Origin: a virus | Virus record (IMG/VR): IMGVR_UViG_3300045933_000156 | Span: 1-35,924 of that record | DNA: 35,924 bases | Direction: 5' to 3' (one strand) | Part shown: in pieces, positions 16,604 through 23,761 of the stretch | Position numbering within the stretch: position 1 is the stretch's first letter | Layout: every line of letters starts with the position of its first letter | Program-made: the position numbers and the translations under genes | The notes under the pieces: generated by a model | The model's input: the letters and a program-made list of their open reading frames with translations, nothing else | The model's database searches: none | Told to the model about the DNA's origin: nothing

Positions 16604-18111
16604 GCGCGGGCCCTCCCTTCTGCCGAGCGGCTCCGGTGGTCGAACGGGTCGAACTCGTGGCGCGCGACGATCGGGCGCGCGTGCTGGCGGTGCGCTTGCG
16701 TGCGCTTGCGCACCTCGAAGAATTCGCCGCCGCCGAGCAGCGCGTATTGCAGCGCGTCGACGGGATGCGAGAACTCGTTTTTGTCGGGCCGGTCGTCGTA
16801 GCGGTTCTCGCCGGCGAGCAGGAAGCGGCGATAGCGGTAGCCGGAATTCATCGCCTTGCGCATGACCTTGCAGCGCGGCGACAGGATGATGCCCGGCCTT
16901 GTGCCGTCGATGGTGCGATTGAGCACGCCGCGCACGGCCTCGAGCCGGGGTTGCAGCAGGTTGCTTGGTGCGGCGCGGAAGCGGATCCCGGATTCGCCGA
17001 ACACGCCCTCGACCCAGGTGCCCTCGTCGGTCGCCGAGCGCGCCTCGGCGGTCGGGTCGCAGAACGCCTTGATGGCAAAGCCGCGATAGCGCTCGGCCAG
17101 CAGCCTGGCGAGCTGCTCGGCGAAGCGGTGCGCGCCCATGTCGCCGCCGACCAGCTCGTCGAGCACGCGCCATTGCCCGAACGCGTCGCGCTGCAGGATG
17201 ACGCCCGCCGGCGTCAGGCCGGCGTCGGCACCGATGATCAGCGGCAGGCCGGGGATCGGCGCGAGCGCATGCTCGGCGACGTGGCGCGCGTCGTTGAATT
17301 CCGGGAACACCGGCTTGCCGTCGCGCGAATAGCCGAATTCGTTGCGCACGAAACGACGCACCCACCAGTCGGCATTGCTCATGAGATTGTCGTAATAGCC
17401 CTCGGGCAATTGCTTGACGTTCTCGGCCCGGGGGTCGAGCCCGGGCGGCTGGCGGAAGAATTTCCAGTCGGCCGGGCGCTGCGCGACGAAGCTGTCATAG
17501 GTCCAGTTTTCCGTGTCGGGCGCGTTCATGTCGCACCACACCATGCCGGGCCGCGAGCCGCCGTGAAACTTGGGCGGGTAGCGCCCGACGCGCGAGCGCA
17601 CATAGGTGAGCACGTCGGGCGGCAGGCGGTCGGCCTCGTTGAGATAGCTCGCGGTGCCCTCCCAGCCGCGCATGACGTCCTCGACGCGGTGCTCGCCGAG
17701 CGCAATGAACTCGACCATGAGGTCGACCAGGCCGGCGGGGCCCAGGTCGAACACGAGCCAATGCGTCGGCGGCGGCTCGGCGCGGAACTGGCCGGCGCTG
17801 CGCGGGATCCAGTTGAACCAGGTCGCCAGCGTGGTTTTCTCGAGCGCCGGATAGGTGTCGCGGATCACGGCGAACTTGCAGCGCCGCCGCCCGTCGATCG
17901 GCGAGCGCGGCTGCTCGGCGGCGACCCAGACGGATTTGAGCAGGCTCGCCGACGTCTTGCCGCTGCCGACCGGGCCCATGATGCAGCTCACCGGCGAGCG
18001 GTCGGTGAAGAACGCGTTGCACACCGGGCCGGGCGCCCGGAAGGCAAAGCTGGTCATGTCGAGCGAGGCCGGCGGCGGCCCGGTGAAGGGATCCGGCTTA
18101 ACCGTGGTCAT
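16600..18111 (-). CDS. Terminase large subunit
   Basis: A 503-residue ATPase-nuclease that drives DNA into the procapsid. From the ATG at 18111, Walker A is at about residues 46-53 (GPVGSGKT) and a NEADRLP block follows the ATPase core. The nuclease part includes IIGADAGLTPAGVILQ and CDPTAEARS, with acidic residues in the expected order. An upstream in-frame ATG at 18138 would add nine Gly/Val-rich residues. I prefer 18111 because it overlaps an upstream stop in ATGA form. The C-terminal SHPVDALQYALL segment is typical of terminases. Confidence 0.92.
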   Translation of the reverse strand: MTTVKPDPFTGPPPASLDMTSFAFRAPGPVCNAFFTDRSPVSCIMGPVGSGKTSASLLKSVWVAAEQPRSPIDGRRRCKFAVIRDTYPALEKTTLATWFNWIPRSAGQFRAEPPPTHWLVFDLGPAGLVDLMVEFIALGEHRVEDVMRGWEGTASYLNEADRLPPDVLTYVRSRVGRYPPKFHGGSRPGMVWCDMNAPDTENWTYDSFVAQRPADWKFFRQPPGLDPRAENVKQLPEGYYDNLMSNADWWVRRFVRNEFGYSRDGKPVFPEFNDARHVAEHALAPIPGLPLIIGADAGLTPAGVILQRDAFGQWRVLDELVGGDMGAHRFAEQLARLLAERYRGFAIKAFCDPTAEARSATDEGTWVEGVFGESGIRFRAAPSNLLQPRLEAVRGVLNRTIDGTRPGIILSPRCKVMRKAMNSGYRYRRFLLAGENRYDDRPDKNEFSHPVDALQYALLGGGEFFEVRKRTQAHRQHARPIVARHEFDPFDHRSRSAEGRARA

Positions 18112-18347
18112 ACCCCGGACCCCCACCCCCATGAGCATGAGTTTTCCCGCGCAGGTAAGCGGGCGCGGTCGAATGCCGGGCTCCTTACGCGCCGCGGCCT
18201 GTCAAGGCCCCCCCGGCCGCGCCCTGGCCTGGCGCGCAAACCGCCGGCCGGCCTCGCCTGGGTTGGCGACGGCCCGGCCGGCCGGCGGGCGCGAGCCGCC
18301 AGGCGGACCGGGGCGCCGGCCGGCCTGGTGCGGCTCGAGCAGTTCAT
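18108..18347 (-). CDS. Possible 79-aa Arg/Pro/Gly-rich protein between terminase subunits
   Basis: A 79-codon frame whose ATG overlaps the small terminase stop (ATGA) and whose TGA overlaps the large terminase ATG (ATGA). It exactly bridges the 232-bp gap. Composition is low complexity and very basic (RPAGGLRARPGRGRGGLDRP). It has no recognisable domain and no clear ribosome binding site. It may be a real coupling ORF that carries ribosomes from small to large terminase, or a chance frame in extreme GC-rich DNA. Confidence 0.35.
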   Translation of the reverse strand: MNCSSRTRPAGAPVRLAARARRPAGPSPTQARPAGGLRARPGRGRGGLDRPRRVRSPAFDRARLPARENSCSWGWGSGV

Positions 18348-18985
18348 GGCCCGGGCTCGCGCGCCGGCGGCGCGGCAGGCGACGCGTCGGGCTCGGGCGG
18401 TTCCTGGCGAAGGAATTGCCCGTTAGCGCTATCCCCTTGTTTCGCCTCGCCATTCGGCGACGCGTGCAACTCGCCGCGTGCAATTTCGCCCGGCAGCAGC
18501 GGGATAAGGTCTTGATCCTGCTCGATACTGCCCGCGGCATGCGCGCCGGCCGGCATGACCGCCAGGACCAGCGGAATGGCGCTCTCGACCTGGACCTGGA
18601 GCGCCTGCGGCAGGCGCTGGTGCAGGTAGGGCGCCAGGTCGCGCATGGCGTTGAGCTGGAGCTGCATCGCCTCATGCGTGCTGCAGGCCAGCTCCTTGGC
18701 CAGCTCGGCGACCGGGCGCGAGTAGAGCTCGGCCATGCCGACCAGCGGCGAGCGATAGCGCGACAGCAGGAAATCGACCCAGGCTTCAGTGCGTTTCGCC
18801 CGGCTGCCGACCGGACGGCCATGGCGGTTGACCGCCTGGCCGGCGTCGTTGCGGGCTGGCGATAGCGGCAGCAGGCCGAGCTGCTCGGCCTCGGCCTCGA
18901 TCGGCGCCTCGAGCGCCTCGGGCAGCACGGCCTCGGCCGCGGCGGTGAGCCCGGGCCGCGTCGGATCCGGCCGGCGGTCGATCAC
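18344..18985 (-). CDS. Terminase small subunit (probable)
   Basis: A 213-residue protein with a disordered N terminus and the conserved core RTEAWVDFLLSRYRSPLVGM, LYSRPVAELAKELACSTHEA and MRDLAPYLHQRLPQALQVQ. I recognise this as the pattern of a podovirus and prophage small terminase/packaging group. The C terminus is Ala/Pro-rich. It should bind the packaging site and hand DNA to the large subunit. I chose the GTG at 18985 because GAGG lies seven bases upstream. A longer frame to 19066 would read through a perfect hairpin and looks non-coding. Confidence 0.75.
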   Translation of the reverse strand: MIDRRPDPTRPGLTAAAEAVLPEALEAPIEAEAEQLGLLPLSPARNDAGQAVNRHGRPVGSRAKRTEAWVDFLLSRYRSPLVGMAELYSRPVAELAKELACSTHEAMQLQLNAMRDLAPYLHQRLPQALQVQVESAIPLVLAVMPAGAHAAGSIEQDQDLIPLLPGEIARGELHASPNGEAKQGDSANGQFLRQEPPEPDASPAAPPAREPGP

Positions 18986-18993
18986 GGCGCACC

Positions 18994-19024
18994 TCGGTTG
19001 CGAACGCCTCGCGTTCGCAACCGA
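18994..19024. repeat. Perfect 14-bp inverted repeat just before the small terminase start
   Basis: Arms at 18994-19007 and 19011-19024 are exact reverse complements (TCGGTTGCGAACGC and its partner) around CTC. The left arm reaches into the GAGG ribosome binding site of the small terminase gene. It could be an operator, a translational attenuator, or a small-terminase recognition (pac) element. The stem is not followed by a T run on either side, so it is not a normal terminator. Confidence 0.75.
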
Positions 19025-19128
19025 TCCTGGGCCCTGCAGCAGCGGGCGCGGTGGATAAGGTGCCAAAACAACGGTTTTTCAGCCATTTGCACCAGTTTTC
19101 TCTTACCCGACCTTCGCTACAACACTTT
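19025..19128 (-). promoter_or_regulatory. AT-richer spacer upstream of the packaging operon
   Basis: This 104-bp stretch between the iteron palindrome and the terminase hairpin is noticeably AT-richer than the genes (for example 19061-19110, with CAAAACAACGGTTTTTCAG). It is the natural place for a leftward late promoter. I find no convincing -35/-10 pair, so this is a regional call only. Confidence 0.3.
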
Positions 19129-19191
19129 ACGGACTTCATGTAACATCTGAAGTCCGTAGAATTCATCTTTAACTTCAACCTGTTAGGTTCA

Positions 19192-19218
19192 AACGGACTC
19201 AACGGACTCAACGGACTC
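19192..19218 (+). repeat. Three tandem 9-bp iterons AACGGACTC
   Basis: Exact copies at 19192, 19201 and 19210 without spacers. The core CGGACT also occurs in the outer palindrome arms as CGGACTT, suggesting that one protein could bind all sites. Confidence 0.9.
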
Positions 19219-19299
19219 GCCTCGCGCGTAAGAGAATTCTGCACAACAAGGGTGCGGGTGATTCGTGGTGCTCATTTCGCGCTGTATATACGCGCGAGG

Positions 19300-19326
19300 G
19301 AGTCCGTTGAGTCCGTTGAGTCCGTT
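19300..19326 (-). repeat. Three tandem 9-bp iterons in opposite orientation
   Basis: GAGTCCGTT at 19300, 19309 and 19318, the exact reverse complement of the other set and equally far from the centre at 19259. They would position two binding arrays facing each other. Confidence 0.9.
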
Positions 19327-19392
19327 TGGCCTTAAGCTGTTACAACGACTGACGAAGTCCACGGACTTCAGATGTTACATGAAGTCCGTAGC

Positions 19393-19434
19393 TTGACGCG
19401 GCAGTGCAGCATTTTGACGCGGCAGTGCAGCATT
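19393..19434. repeat. Two tandem 21-bp repeats after the helicase gene
   Basis: TTGACGCGGCAGTGCAGCATT occurs twice head to tail (19393-19413 and 19414-19434), followed by a partial third TTG. It lies between the palindrome and the helicase stop codon. Each unit holds TGCAGCA, which with TGC forms small dyads. It may be part of the origin or of an RNA control element. Confidence 0.85.
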
Positions 19435-19440
19435 TTGCGG

Positions 19441-21384
19441 TCATCTGTTGCCTGCCTGCGTCGGCTGTTGCTCGTGTGCATCGGTCGGCTGCTGAACCAG
19501 CGCCCAAGGCACCGCCGTGCCGCGCTGCCAGCGCCCCTCGAGCCAGGTGCGGACATTACGCAAGGCGTGGCGTATGACCGGCTGGCCGGCGCGGTCGAGC
19601 ACGGCCACGCCATTGTTGTCGGCAAGCGGCGCGTAAGAACGGGCAAGGGCCTGGGTCCATACCCCTGAAACCCCCGCCGGCGAACGCCAGCGCGAATTCT
19701 CGAACAGCTTGGCGAGCGCCTGGTGCGCGGTCGCCACGAACAGGTAGCGCTCGACCGGCAAGGGCTTGCCCTGTTCATCGAGGCCGGGCGATTGCCAGAT
19801 GATCTTTAAGCCATAGGCACCCAGCACCTCGTCGGCCTCGACCTGCTTTTCGCGCAGATGGATCCACTCGCCGATGGTGCGCGGCTTGCCGTCGCGCAGC
19901 ACGGTCGATGTCTCGAGATGGTCGATCGCGCGCTGGAACTCGGGCAGCTCGTCGCTTTCGTGCTCGAGCCGCATGGCGACGAGCGCCGACACGTAGGGCT
20001 CGACCGCCTGGGGATCGTCAGGCGTCGCGTCGCCGAGCGCCAGGTCGGCGCAGGCGAGCAGGGTGCAGAACTGGTCCGCGCTGCGTCCGCTTAAGCCTGG
20101 TAGCTGGGCCCGGTAGAAGTTGAAGGTCGGCAGCAGCCGCCCGAAATTGCGCGCCAGCCGGCCGCGCAGATGCGTGCCGATTTCGGCCAGGCGCTTCGGG
20201 TCGATCGGCGGCTTTTGCCGATCGCCGAGCGGGTTTAGCTCGAGGATGGCGAGCCGCGAGCGGTCGGCCGGCAGCAGGCCGAGCAGCAGGATCGACGAGA
20301 ACATGAAACAGGCGCGGGCCAGGAACTCGGTGCCCTTGTGATCGCTGCCGCCGCGCAGCATGACGGCACCCGAACTCGCCTTGCGCGCCAGCTTCAGCAC
20401 CGCTTCGGCTTTGCTGTTGTCGGTTTCGTTCTCGAGCTCGTCGACCGCGACCGGCAGAGTCGAGTGCCCGAGCTTCTGGTAGATGCCGGCGGCCGTAGTG
20501 TCGGCCACGGCAATCATGCCCTCCGGGCCCATGACGTGCTTCAGCACGTCATGCAGGGTGCTCTTGCCGGTCGAATAGTCGCCGGTAATCCAGATGTTCG
20601 GGCGCCAGTCGAGCGCGCCGCCCAGCATGCCGGCGGCAATCCAGCCGAGCAGCAGTTGCACGGCCAGCTCGTCGCGCTGCCAGTTCCAGGCCTGCAGCAG
20701 GCGGCGCAATTCGTCGATCGCGGCCGGATCCGGCGCGGGCGCCGGGCGCAGCAGCTTCTTGCCGGCCGGATACACATAGCCGTCGATCAGCCCGGGCTTG
20801 TGCTCCTGGCCGTCGATCAGGATGGCGTCGCCGCAATGCCAGATCAGGCTGTCGCCGGCGCCGCGCCAGGCGCCGGGCCCGCGGATATTGGAGGGGTTGC
20901 AGATGCCCTTGCGCGCCGCGGCGTCCTGCATGTCGCCTTGCGCCAGCTCGGGCGCAAAGCCCTTGACCTCGCCGTCCTTGATGCGCGGCCAGCGCTCGAG
21001 CAGATAGCCGCTCTTGGGCGCGAACAGCTTGATCAGCCCGAGCCGGCTGTGATCGGCGGCGCTCAACACGCGATACTGCCCGAGCGCGTCGAGGTAATGC
21101 GCGTCGCCGCCGTTCACGCCCAGCGGCTGCACCGGGCAATCATCCCAAAGTCCGTCGGCGTTCTTCGGGTCCTTGTACGGGTAGCGAATGATAACCGGCG
21201 GCGCGTCGCCTGGCGCCGAGTCGGGCGCCGGATCCTTGGGCTTGCGCCGGCTGCGCTCGGCCTTGGGCGCCGGCTCGGGCGCGGGCTCGGTGCGCTCGCC
21301 GGATTTCTGCACGAAGTCGGCGAGGTGATGCACGGTCGCGCCGTCGACCGGCGGCGGCGGGCCGGCGGGCTCGTCGGCGCTCAT
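19441..21384 (-). CDS. Phage replication helicase/ATPase
   Basis: A 647-residue P-loop ATPase. A charged N-terminal 70 residues and a domain of about 180 residues precede the ATPase. Walker A is at about residues 264-274 (ITGDYSTGKST) and a Walker B-like block at about 307-317 (LPVAVDELENE), followed by MLRGGSDHKGTEF and a downstream Arg-rich SRLAIL segment. It resembles primase-associated phage/plasmid helicases of the D5/DUF927-like type. Its ATG overlaps the primase stop (ATGA), so primase and helicase are made together. It should unwind the template at the adjacent palindromic origin. Confidence 0.82.
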   Translation of the reverse strand: MSADEPAGPPPPVDGATVHHLADFVQKSGERTEPAPEPAPKAERSRRKPKDPAPDSAPGDAPPVIIRYPYKDPKNADGLWDDCPVQPLGVNGGDAHYLDALGQYRVLSAADHSRLGLIKLFAPKSGYLLERWPRIKDGEVKGFAPELAQGDMQDAAARKGICNPSNIRGPGAWRGAGDSLIWHCGDAILIDGQEHKPGLIDGYVYPAGKKLLRPAPAPDPAAIDELRRLLQAWNWQRDELAVQLLLGWIAAGMLGGALDWRPNIWITGDYSTGKSTLHDVLKHVMGPEGMIAVADTTAAGIYQKLGHSTLPVAVDELENETDNSKAEAVLKLARKASSGAVMLRGGSDHKGTEFLARACFMFSSILLLGLLPADRSRLAILELNPLGDRQKPPIDPKRLAEIGTHLRGRLARNFGRLLPTFNFYRAQLPGLSGRSADQFCTLLACADLALGDATPDDPQAVEPYVSALVAMRLEHESDELPEFQRAIDHLETSTVLRDGKPRTIGEWIHLREKQVEADEVLGAYGLKIIWQSPGLDEQGKPLPVERYLFVATAHQALAKLFENSRWRSPAGVSGVWTQALARSYAPLADNNGVAVLDRAGQPVIRHALRNVRTWLEGRWQRGTAVPWALVQQPTDAHEQQPTQAGNR

Positions 21385-22586
21385 GCCGAGCGCTCGCTCT
21401 GCATCGGGGCGGCGGCCGACCCGGCCGGGTCGTGTGATTCAACGGCAGGGGTTGGAAGTCCGTCTGAATCCGCGGCCGGGTCGGTCGCCTCTCGGGATCG
21501 CGCGGCCAGGACTCGCTCGTTGTGCTGCGCGACGTCGTTCACGTCCTTGAAGCCGGCCGGCACCTCGGCCACGCGGACGATGCCGTGGCGCCGGATCAGG
21601 TGATTGAGCCCGTGGCGCAGATTCGCCCTTGCGTCGTCGCCCGCGTCGTTCTGCGCCATGAAAACGATGTGCTTGAGCTGCTCGGGCAAACGCAGATTGA
21701 CCACGTTGCCGAGCGACACGGCGGCGATGACGCGCCAGGCCGGCTCGGCGCAGGCCATGGTGAGCCCGTCCTCGATGCCCTCGGTGACGATCACGATATC
21801 GTCGGGCGGCGCTTCGGCCAGTTTCGTCGCGCTCGCGCCGCGCCATAGCCGAATGCAGCCGCCCTCGCTCTGATAGCGGCCCAAGGTTTTCTTCGGTTCC
21901 TTGAGCCGCGCTTTGATCCAGCGACCGTCGTCGCGCTGCTCGAGCCAGGTGCGATGGATGCCGACCATCTTGCCGGCGGTGCTGTGAATGGCGGCCACCA
22001 TGGCGGGCAGCGGGCGCCCGACCTCGACGCAGGCAAGCCGCGGGTGAAACCGGATCGCGCCGGGATTGCGCGGCAGCCGGCGCAGATCAATCGCGCGGCC
22101 CAGCAGATACTTGTCGACCGGCGTGCCGGCGAGCTCGCGCTCGGCCTCGAGATAGCGCTGCATGGCGGAGCGCCGGTAGCGTTCCACGCGATCGGCGTCG
22201 GCCTTGCATTCCGTCTCGAGCCGGGCCGCGGCGTAACGCGTATCGGCCAGCCGGCGCGGGTCGCGATTGTCGAGCCCGAGCCACGACAGCGCCCAGGCAA
22301 ACGCCCGCTTGCGCGAGCCGCCGAACTTGACCCAGGCCACCAGGTCGAGCGCGTCGCCGTGGCGGTCGCCTTCGGCCGGGTTGAAGTCGGCCCAGATGCC
22401 GGCCTTCTCGCCGTATAGATGCACGCTCATCGAGCCGCCGTTTTTCCCGGCGGGCTGGCCGGCGAGATTGCCAACCCGATATTCGTTGCCGTCGCGATAG
22501 CCCGCCGGCAGCAGCTCGCGGCACAGCTCGAACGCCCGCGCGTTCAGCATGCGGGCCACTTGGTCGATCGGCGCCGGGGCAATCAT
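21381..22586 (-). CDS. DNA primase, Toprim type
   Basis: A 401-residue primase-like protein. The N-terminal part has GNEYRVGNLAGQPAGKNGG and GIWADFNPAEGDRHGDALDL, the pattern of phage primase N-terminal domains, but I see no Cys zinc-finger. The Toprim core has the Glu at about residue 265 (VIVTEGIEDGLTMA) and an Asp pair near 310 (MAQNDAGDDARA). It should lay primers for the phage fork. The start at 22586 is set by an ATGA overlap with the upstream 67-aa gene; longer frames upstream are non-coding-like. Its stop overlaps the helicase start. Confidence 0.85.
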   Translation of the reverse strand: MIAPAPIDQVARMLNARAFELCRELLPAGYRDGNEYRVGNLAGQPAGKNGGSMSVHLYGEKAGIWADFNPAEGDRHGDALDLVAWVKFGGSRKRAFAWALSWLGLDNRDPRRLADTRYAAARLETECKADADRVERYRRSAMQRYLEAERELAGTPVDKYLLGRAIDLRRLPRNPGAIRFHPRLACVEVGRPLPAMVAAIHSTAGKMVGIHRTWLEQRDDGRWIKARLKEPKKTLGRYQSEGGCIRLWRGASATKLAEAPPDDIVIVTEGIEDGLTMACAEPAWRVIAAVSLGNVVNLRLPEQLKHIVFMAQNDAGDDARANLRHGLNHLIRRHGIVRVAEVPAGFKDVNDVAQHNERVLAARSREATDPAADSDGLPTPAVESHDPAGSAAAPMQSERSA

Positions 22587-22786
22587 GCCGCGGCCTCGCC
22601 GGCTTCTTCCCAGGCGGTGCAATAGGTGTAGGGCTGTGCCCGGGTGAGCTGGGGCCCGTTGCGGACGTTTCGCATCCAGGCCGGGAATGGCGGCTCGCGG
22701 TCCTCGACCGGGGCCATGCATCGGCCGTGCTTCGCGTCGCGCCAGGCGGCCAGCGCGCAGGTCGTGCAGTTATGCTCGGCCCTCAC
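22583..22786 (-). CDS. Cys-rich small protein, 67 aa
   Basis: A 67-residue protein, MRAEHNCTTCALAAWRDAKH, with CTTC near residue 7, another Cys near residue 23 and one near residue 55. This is a possible zinc-binding fold. The GTG start overlaps the upstream stop (GTGA) and its stop overlaps the primase ATG (ATGA). It may supply the zinc-finger function that the primase N terminus seems to lack; that idea is inference. Confidence 0.72.
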   Translation of the reverse strand: MRAEHNCTTCALAAWRDAKHGRCMAPVEDREPPFPAWMRNVRNGPQLTRAQPYTYCTAWEEAGEAAA

Positions 22787-22983
22787 GGGCGGAAGCCCGC
22801 CGGAAAGCGGGTCGCCGGCAGGCGCGGCAGTTGGAGTTGGCGCGGGTCGGCGTCGCGGTCGAAGGCGAGGCTGACAATCAACGCGTGGCAGCGCTCGCCC
22901 TCATCGGTCACGCCCTCCCATACATAGGCAATGGTGCCGCCGACATTCACGGTGTGATCGGTGCTGGTAGGGCTCAACTTCAT
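22783..22983 (-). CDS. Hypothetical protein, 66 aa
   Basis: A 66-residue protein, MKLSPTSTDHTVNVGGTIAY, with VWEGVTDEGERCHALIVSLA and a Pro/Arg-rich tail. It appears mostly beta-stranded and no family is recognised. I chose the ATG at 22983; the open frame reaches back to 23076, but that part lies in AT-rich control DNA. It is probably the first gene of the replication operon after the leader. The stop overlaps the next start (GTGA). Confidence 0.6.
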   Translation of the reverse strand: MKLSPTSTDHTVNVGGTIAYVWEGVTDEGERCHALIVSLAFDRDADPRQLQLPRLPATRFPAGFRP

Positions 22984-23412
22984 GCCGGCGACCACCCCTC
23001 GAGCCGGTAGGAAGGGGCAAAGGCTAGACACGAAACTGTAAACCGGGCAAGCGCAAATATTCGTAAAGTTATCCACCGTTTTTTTTGAGCCCGCTGAAAT
23101 CGTGAAAAGTGCGCCAATATGTCTCTGATATACGTCCGATATGCCATTGATTTATGTTTATTTGTCTTTCATTACCCTCTGATTTCGGGCGCGCCCAAGG
23201 CTTGACACCGACGATTGCCCTTTGTTTCATCGCTGAGTTACCCGGCATATACAGTTCATATACGGGTCAAGACAAGCATGGCGGCTTCGGTTGGTGCAAA
23301 CCCGGCCTGGCCGGGTCCGGTCGAGGCGCGGTTACGCGCGCTCGAGCGGGTCAATCCCGGACTCGGGGTGGCGTTGCGGCGGCTCGGTGCAGCGGTCGGG
23401 CGGGCGGCGGCT
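22984..23412 (-). promoter_or_regulatory. AT-rich control region upstream of the replication operon
   Basis: This 429-bp segment between the Cro-like gene and the first replication gene contains the genome's main AT-rich block. Two direct CATATAC copies (23246 and 23257, 4 bp apart) sit just upstream of a leftward start region. On the minus strand TTGTCT and TATATG 18 bp apart make a possible promoter. On the plus strand TTGACA at 23200-23205 with TTTCAT at 23223-23228 (17-bp spacer) is a weaker one. An eight-A run on the minus strand lies at about 23080-23087. A 53-codon frame inside is listed separately. Confidence 0.5.
23069..23230 (-). CDS. Possible 53-aa small protein in the early leader
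   Basis: A 53-codon frame, MKQRAIVGVKPWARPKSEGN... ending SGLKKNGG. Its sequence is not extremely GC-driven, so it is less likely to be an artefact than the GC-rich shadow frames. The ATG lacks a clear ribosome binding site and sits close to a possible leftward promoter. An eight-A run near its end could allow slippage into the frame that leads into the 66-aa gene; both ideas are speculative. Confidence 0.3.
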   Translation of the reverse strand: MKQRAIVGVKPWARPKSEGNERQININQWHIGRISETYWRTFHDFSGLKKNGG

Positions 23413-23625
23413 CTAGCGGCGGGCCCGGCAGATGGCGTCAACCTGGGCGGGCGTGAGGTCCATGTACTGCATGACGCGCACCAGCTTGGCGACGGGGACC
23501 GGAACGGCAATTTCGGCGTGGATCCAGCGCCGCGCCGATCGCTGATCGACGCCGAAAAACTGGCCGGCGGCGGCCTGGGTCAAACCAAACCCGCGCAAGG
23601 CTTGCTTGAATTGCGCGCCTGTCAT
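23413..23625 (-). CDS. Cro/XRE-like HTH regulator, 70 aa
   Basis: A 70-residue protein with a clear helix-turn-helix: FKQALRGFGLTQAAAGQFFG (residues 6-25), then VDQRSARRWIHAEIAVPVPV, the typical XRE turn and recognition helix. A short C-terminal helix, LVRVMQYMDLTPAQVDAICR, may dimerise. It is too small for a repressor with a cleavable domain, so it is Cro-like or a minimal repressor. It is read leftward toward the replication operon. The ATG at 23625 has no good ribosome binding site. A palindromic operator overlaps its likely promoter, which suggests autoregulation. Confidence 0.85.
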   Translation of the reverse strand: MTGAQFKQALRGFGLTQAAAGQFFGVDQRSARRWIHAEIAVPVPVAKLVRVMQYMDLTPAQVDAICRARR

Positions 23626-23662
23626 ACGGACAGTCTGACCGATACAAAACGCAAACTCTAGT

Positions 23663-23675
23663 GGACATAATGTCC
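23663..23675. promoter_or_regulatory. Operator O1, GGACAT-A-ATGTCC
   Basis: A perfect 6+1+6 palindrome between the divergent Cro-like and excisionase-like genes. An 8-bp inverted repeat, TCTAGTGG at 23657-23664 and CCACTAGA at 23695-23702, flanks it. A near copy lies before the integrase. It likely binds the adjacent XRE protein; binding is inferred. Confidence 0.65.
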
Positions 23676-23694
23676 GTACATGATCCAAAGTAAA
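23665..23694 (-). promoter_or_regulatory. Probable leftward promoter of the Cro-like gene
   Basis: Minus-strand -35 TTTACT (23689-23694), 18-bp spacer, -10 TTATGT (23665-23670). The -10 lies inside operator O1, a typical arrangement for repression. Confidence 0.45.
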
Positions 23695-23761
23695 CCACTA
23701 GACCGGAATTTTTCCTGCTGCCCGAGGATCGGAACAACAGATAAAGGGAAGGAAACCGGTT

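Larger units (their letters stand above)
19129..19389. other. 261-bp symmetric palindrome: candidate replication origin (or pac region)
   Basis: Outer arms at 19129-19157 and 19361-19389 are exact 29-bp reverse complements. Inner arms at 19192-19218 and 19300-19326 are exact 27-bp reverse complements, each made of three 9-bp units. Both pairs share the same centre, 19259. Each outer arm is itself a 10-bp inverted repeat (ACGGACTTCA / TGAAGTCCGT) around 9 nt. Short CCTCGCGCGTA-like sequences continue the symmetry inward. The element lies directly after the helicase and primase genes. Iterons plus dyad symmetry next to replication genes are the classic look of an origin. Its closeness to terminase also allows a packaging-site role. 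Confidence 0.75.

Noticed and set aside
16636-18426. A 596-codon plus-strand frame opposite large terminase
   Set aside because: Terminase on the minus strand is unmistakable. The plus frame is a GC shadow.
18786-19244. A 152-codon minus frame reading through the palindrome arm and hairpin
   Set aside because: It overlaps small terminase in another frame and its second half is Arg-rich shadow sequence. The first half is translated repeat DNA.
19129-19440. CRISPR-like array
   Set aside because: The units are 9 bp without spacers or 21 bp in direct tandem, and the layout is palindromic; no cas genes are present.
23215-23661. Plus-strand frame opposite the Cro-like gene
   Set aside because: No ribosome binding site. 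It is largely antisense to the clear HTH gene and lacks a domain.
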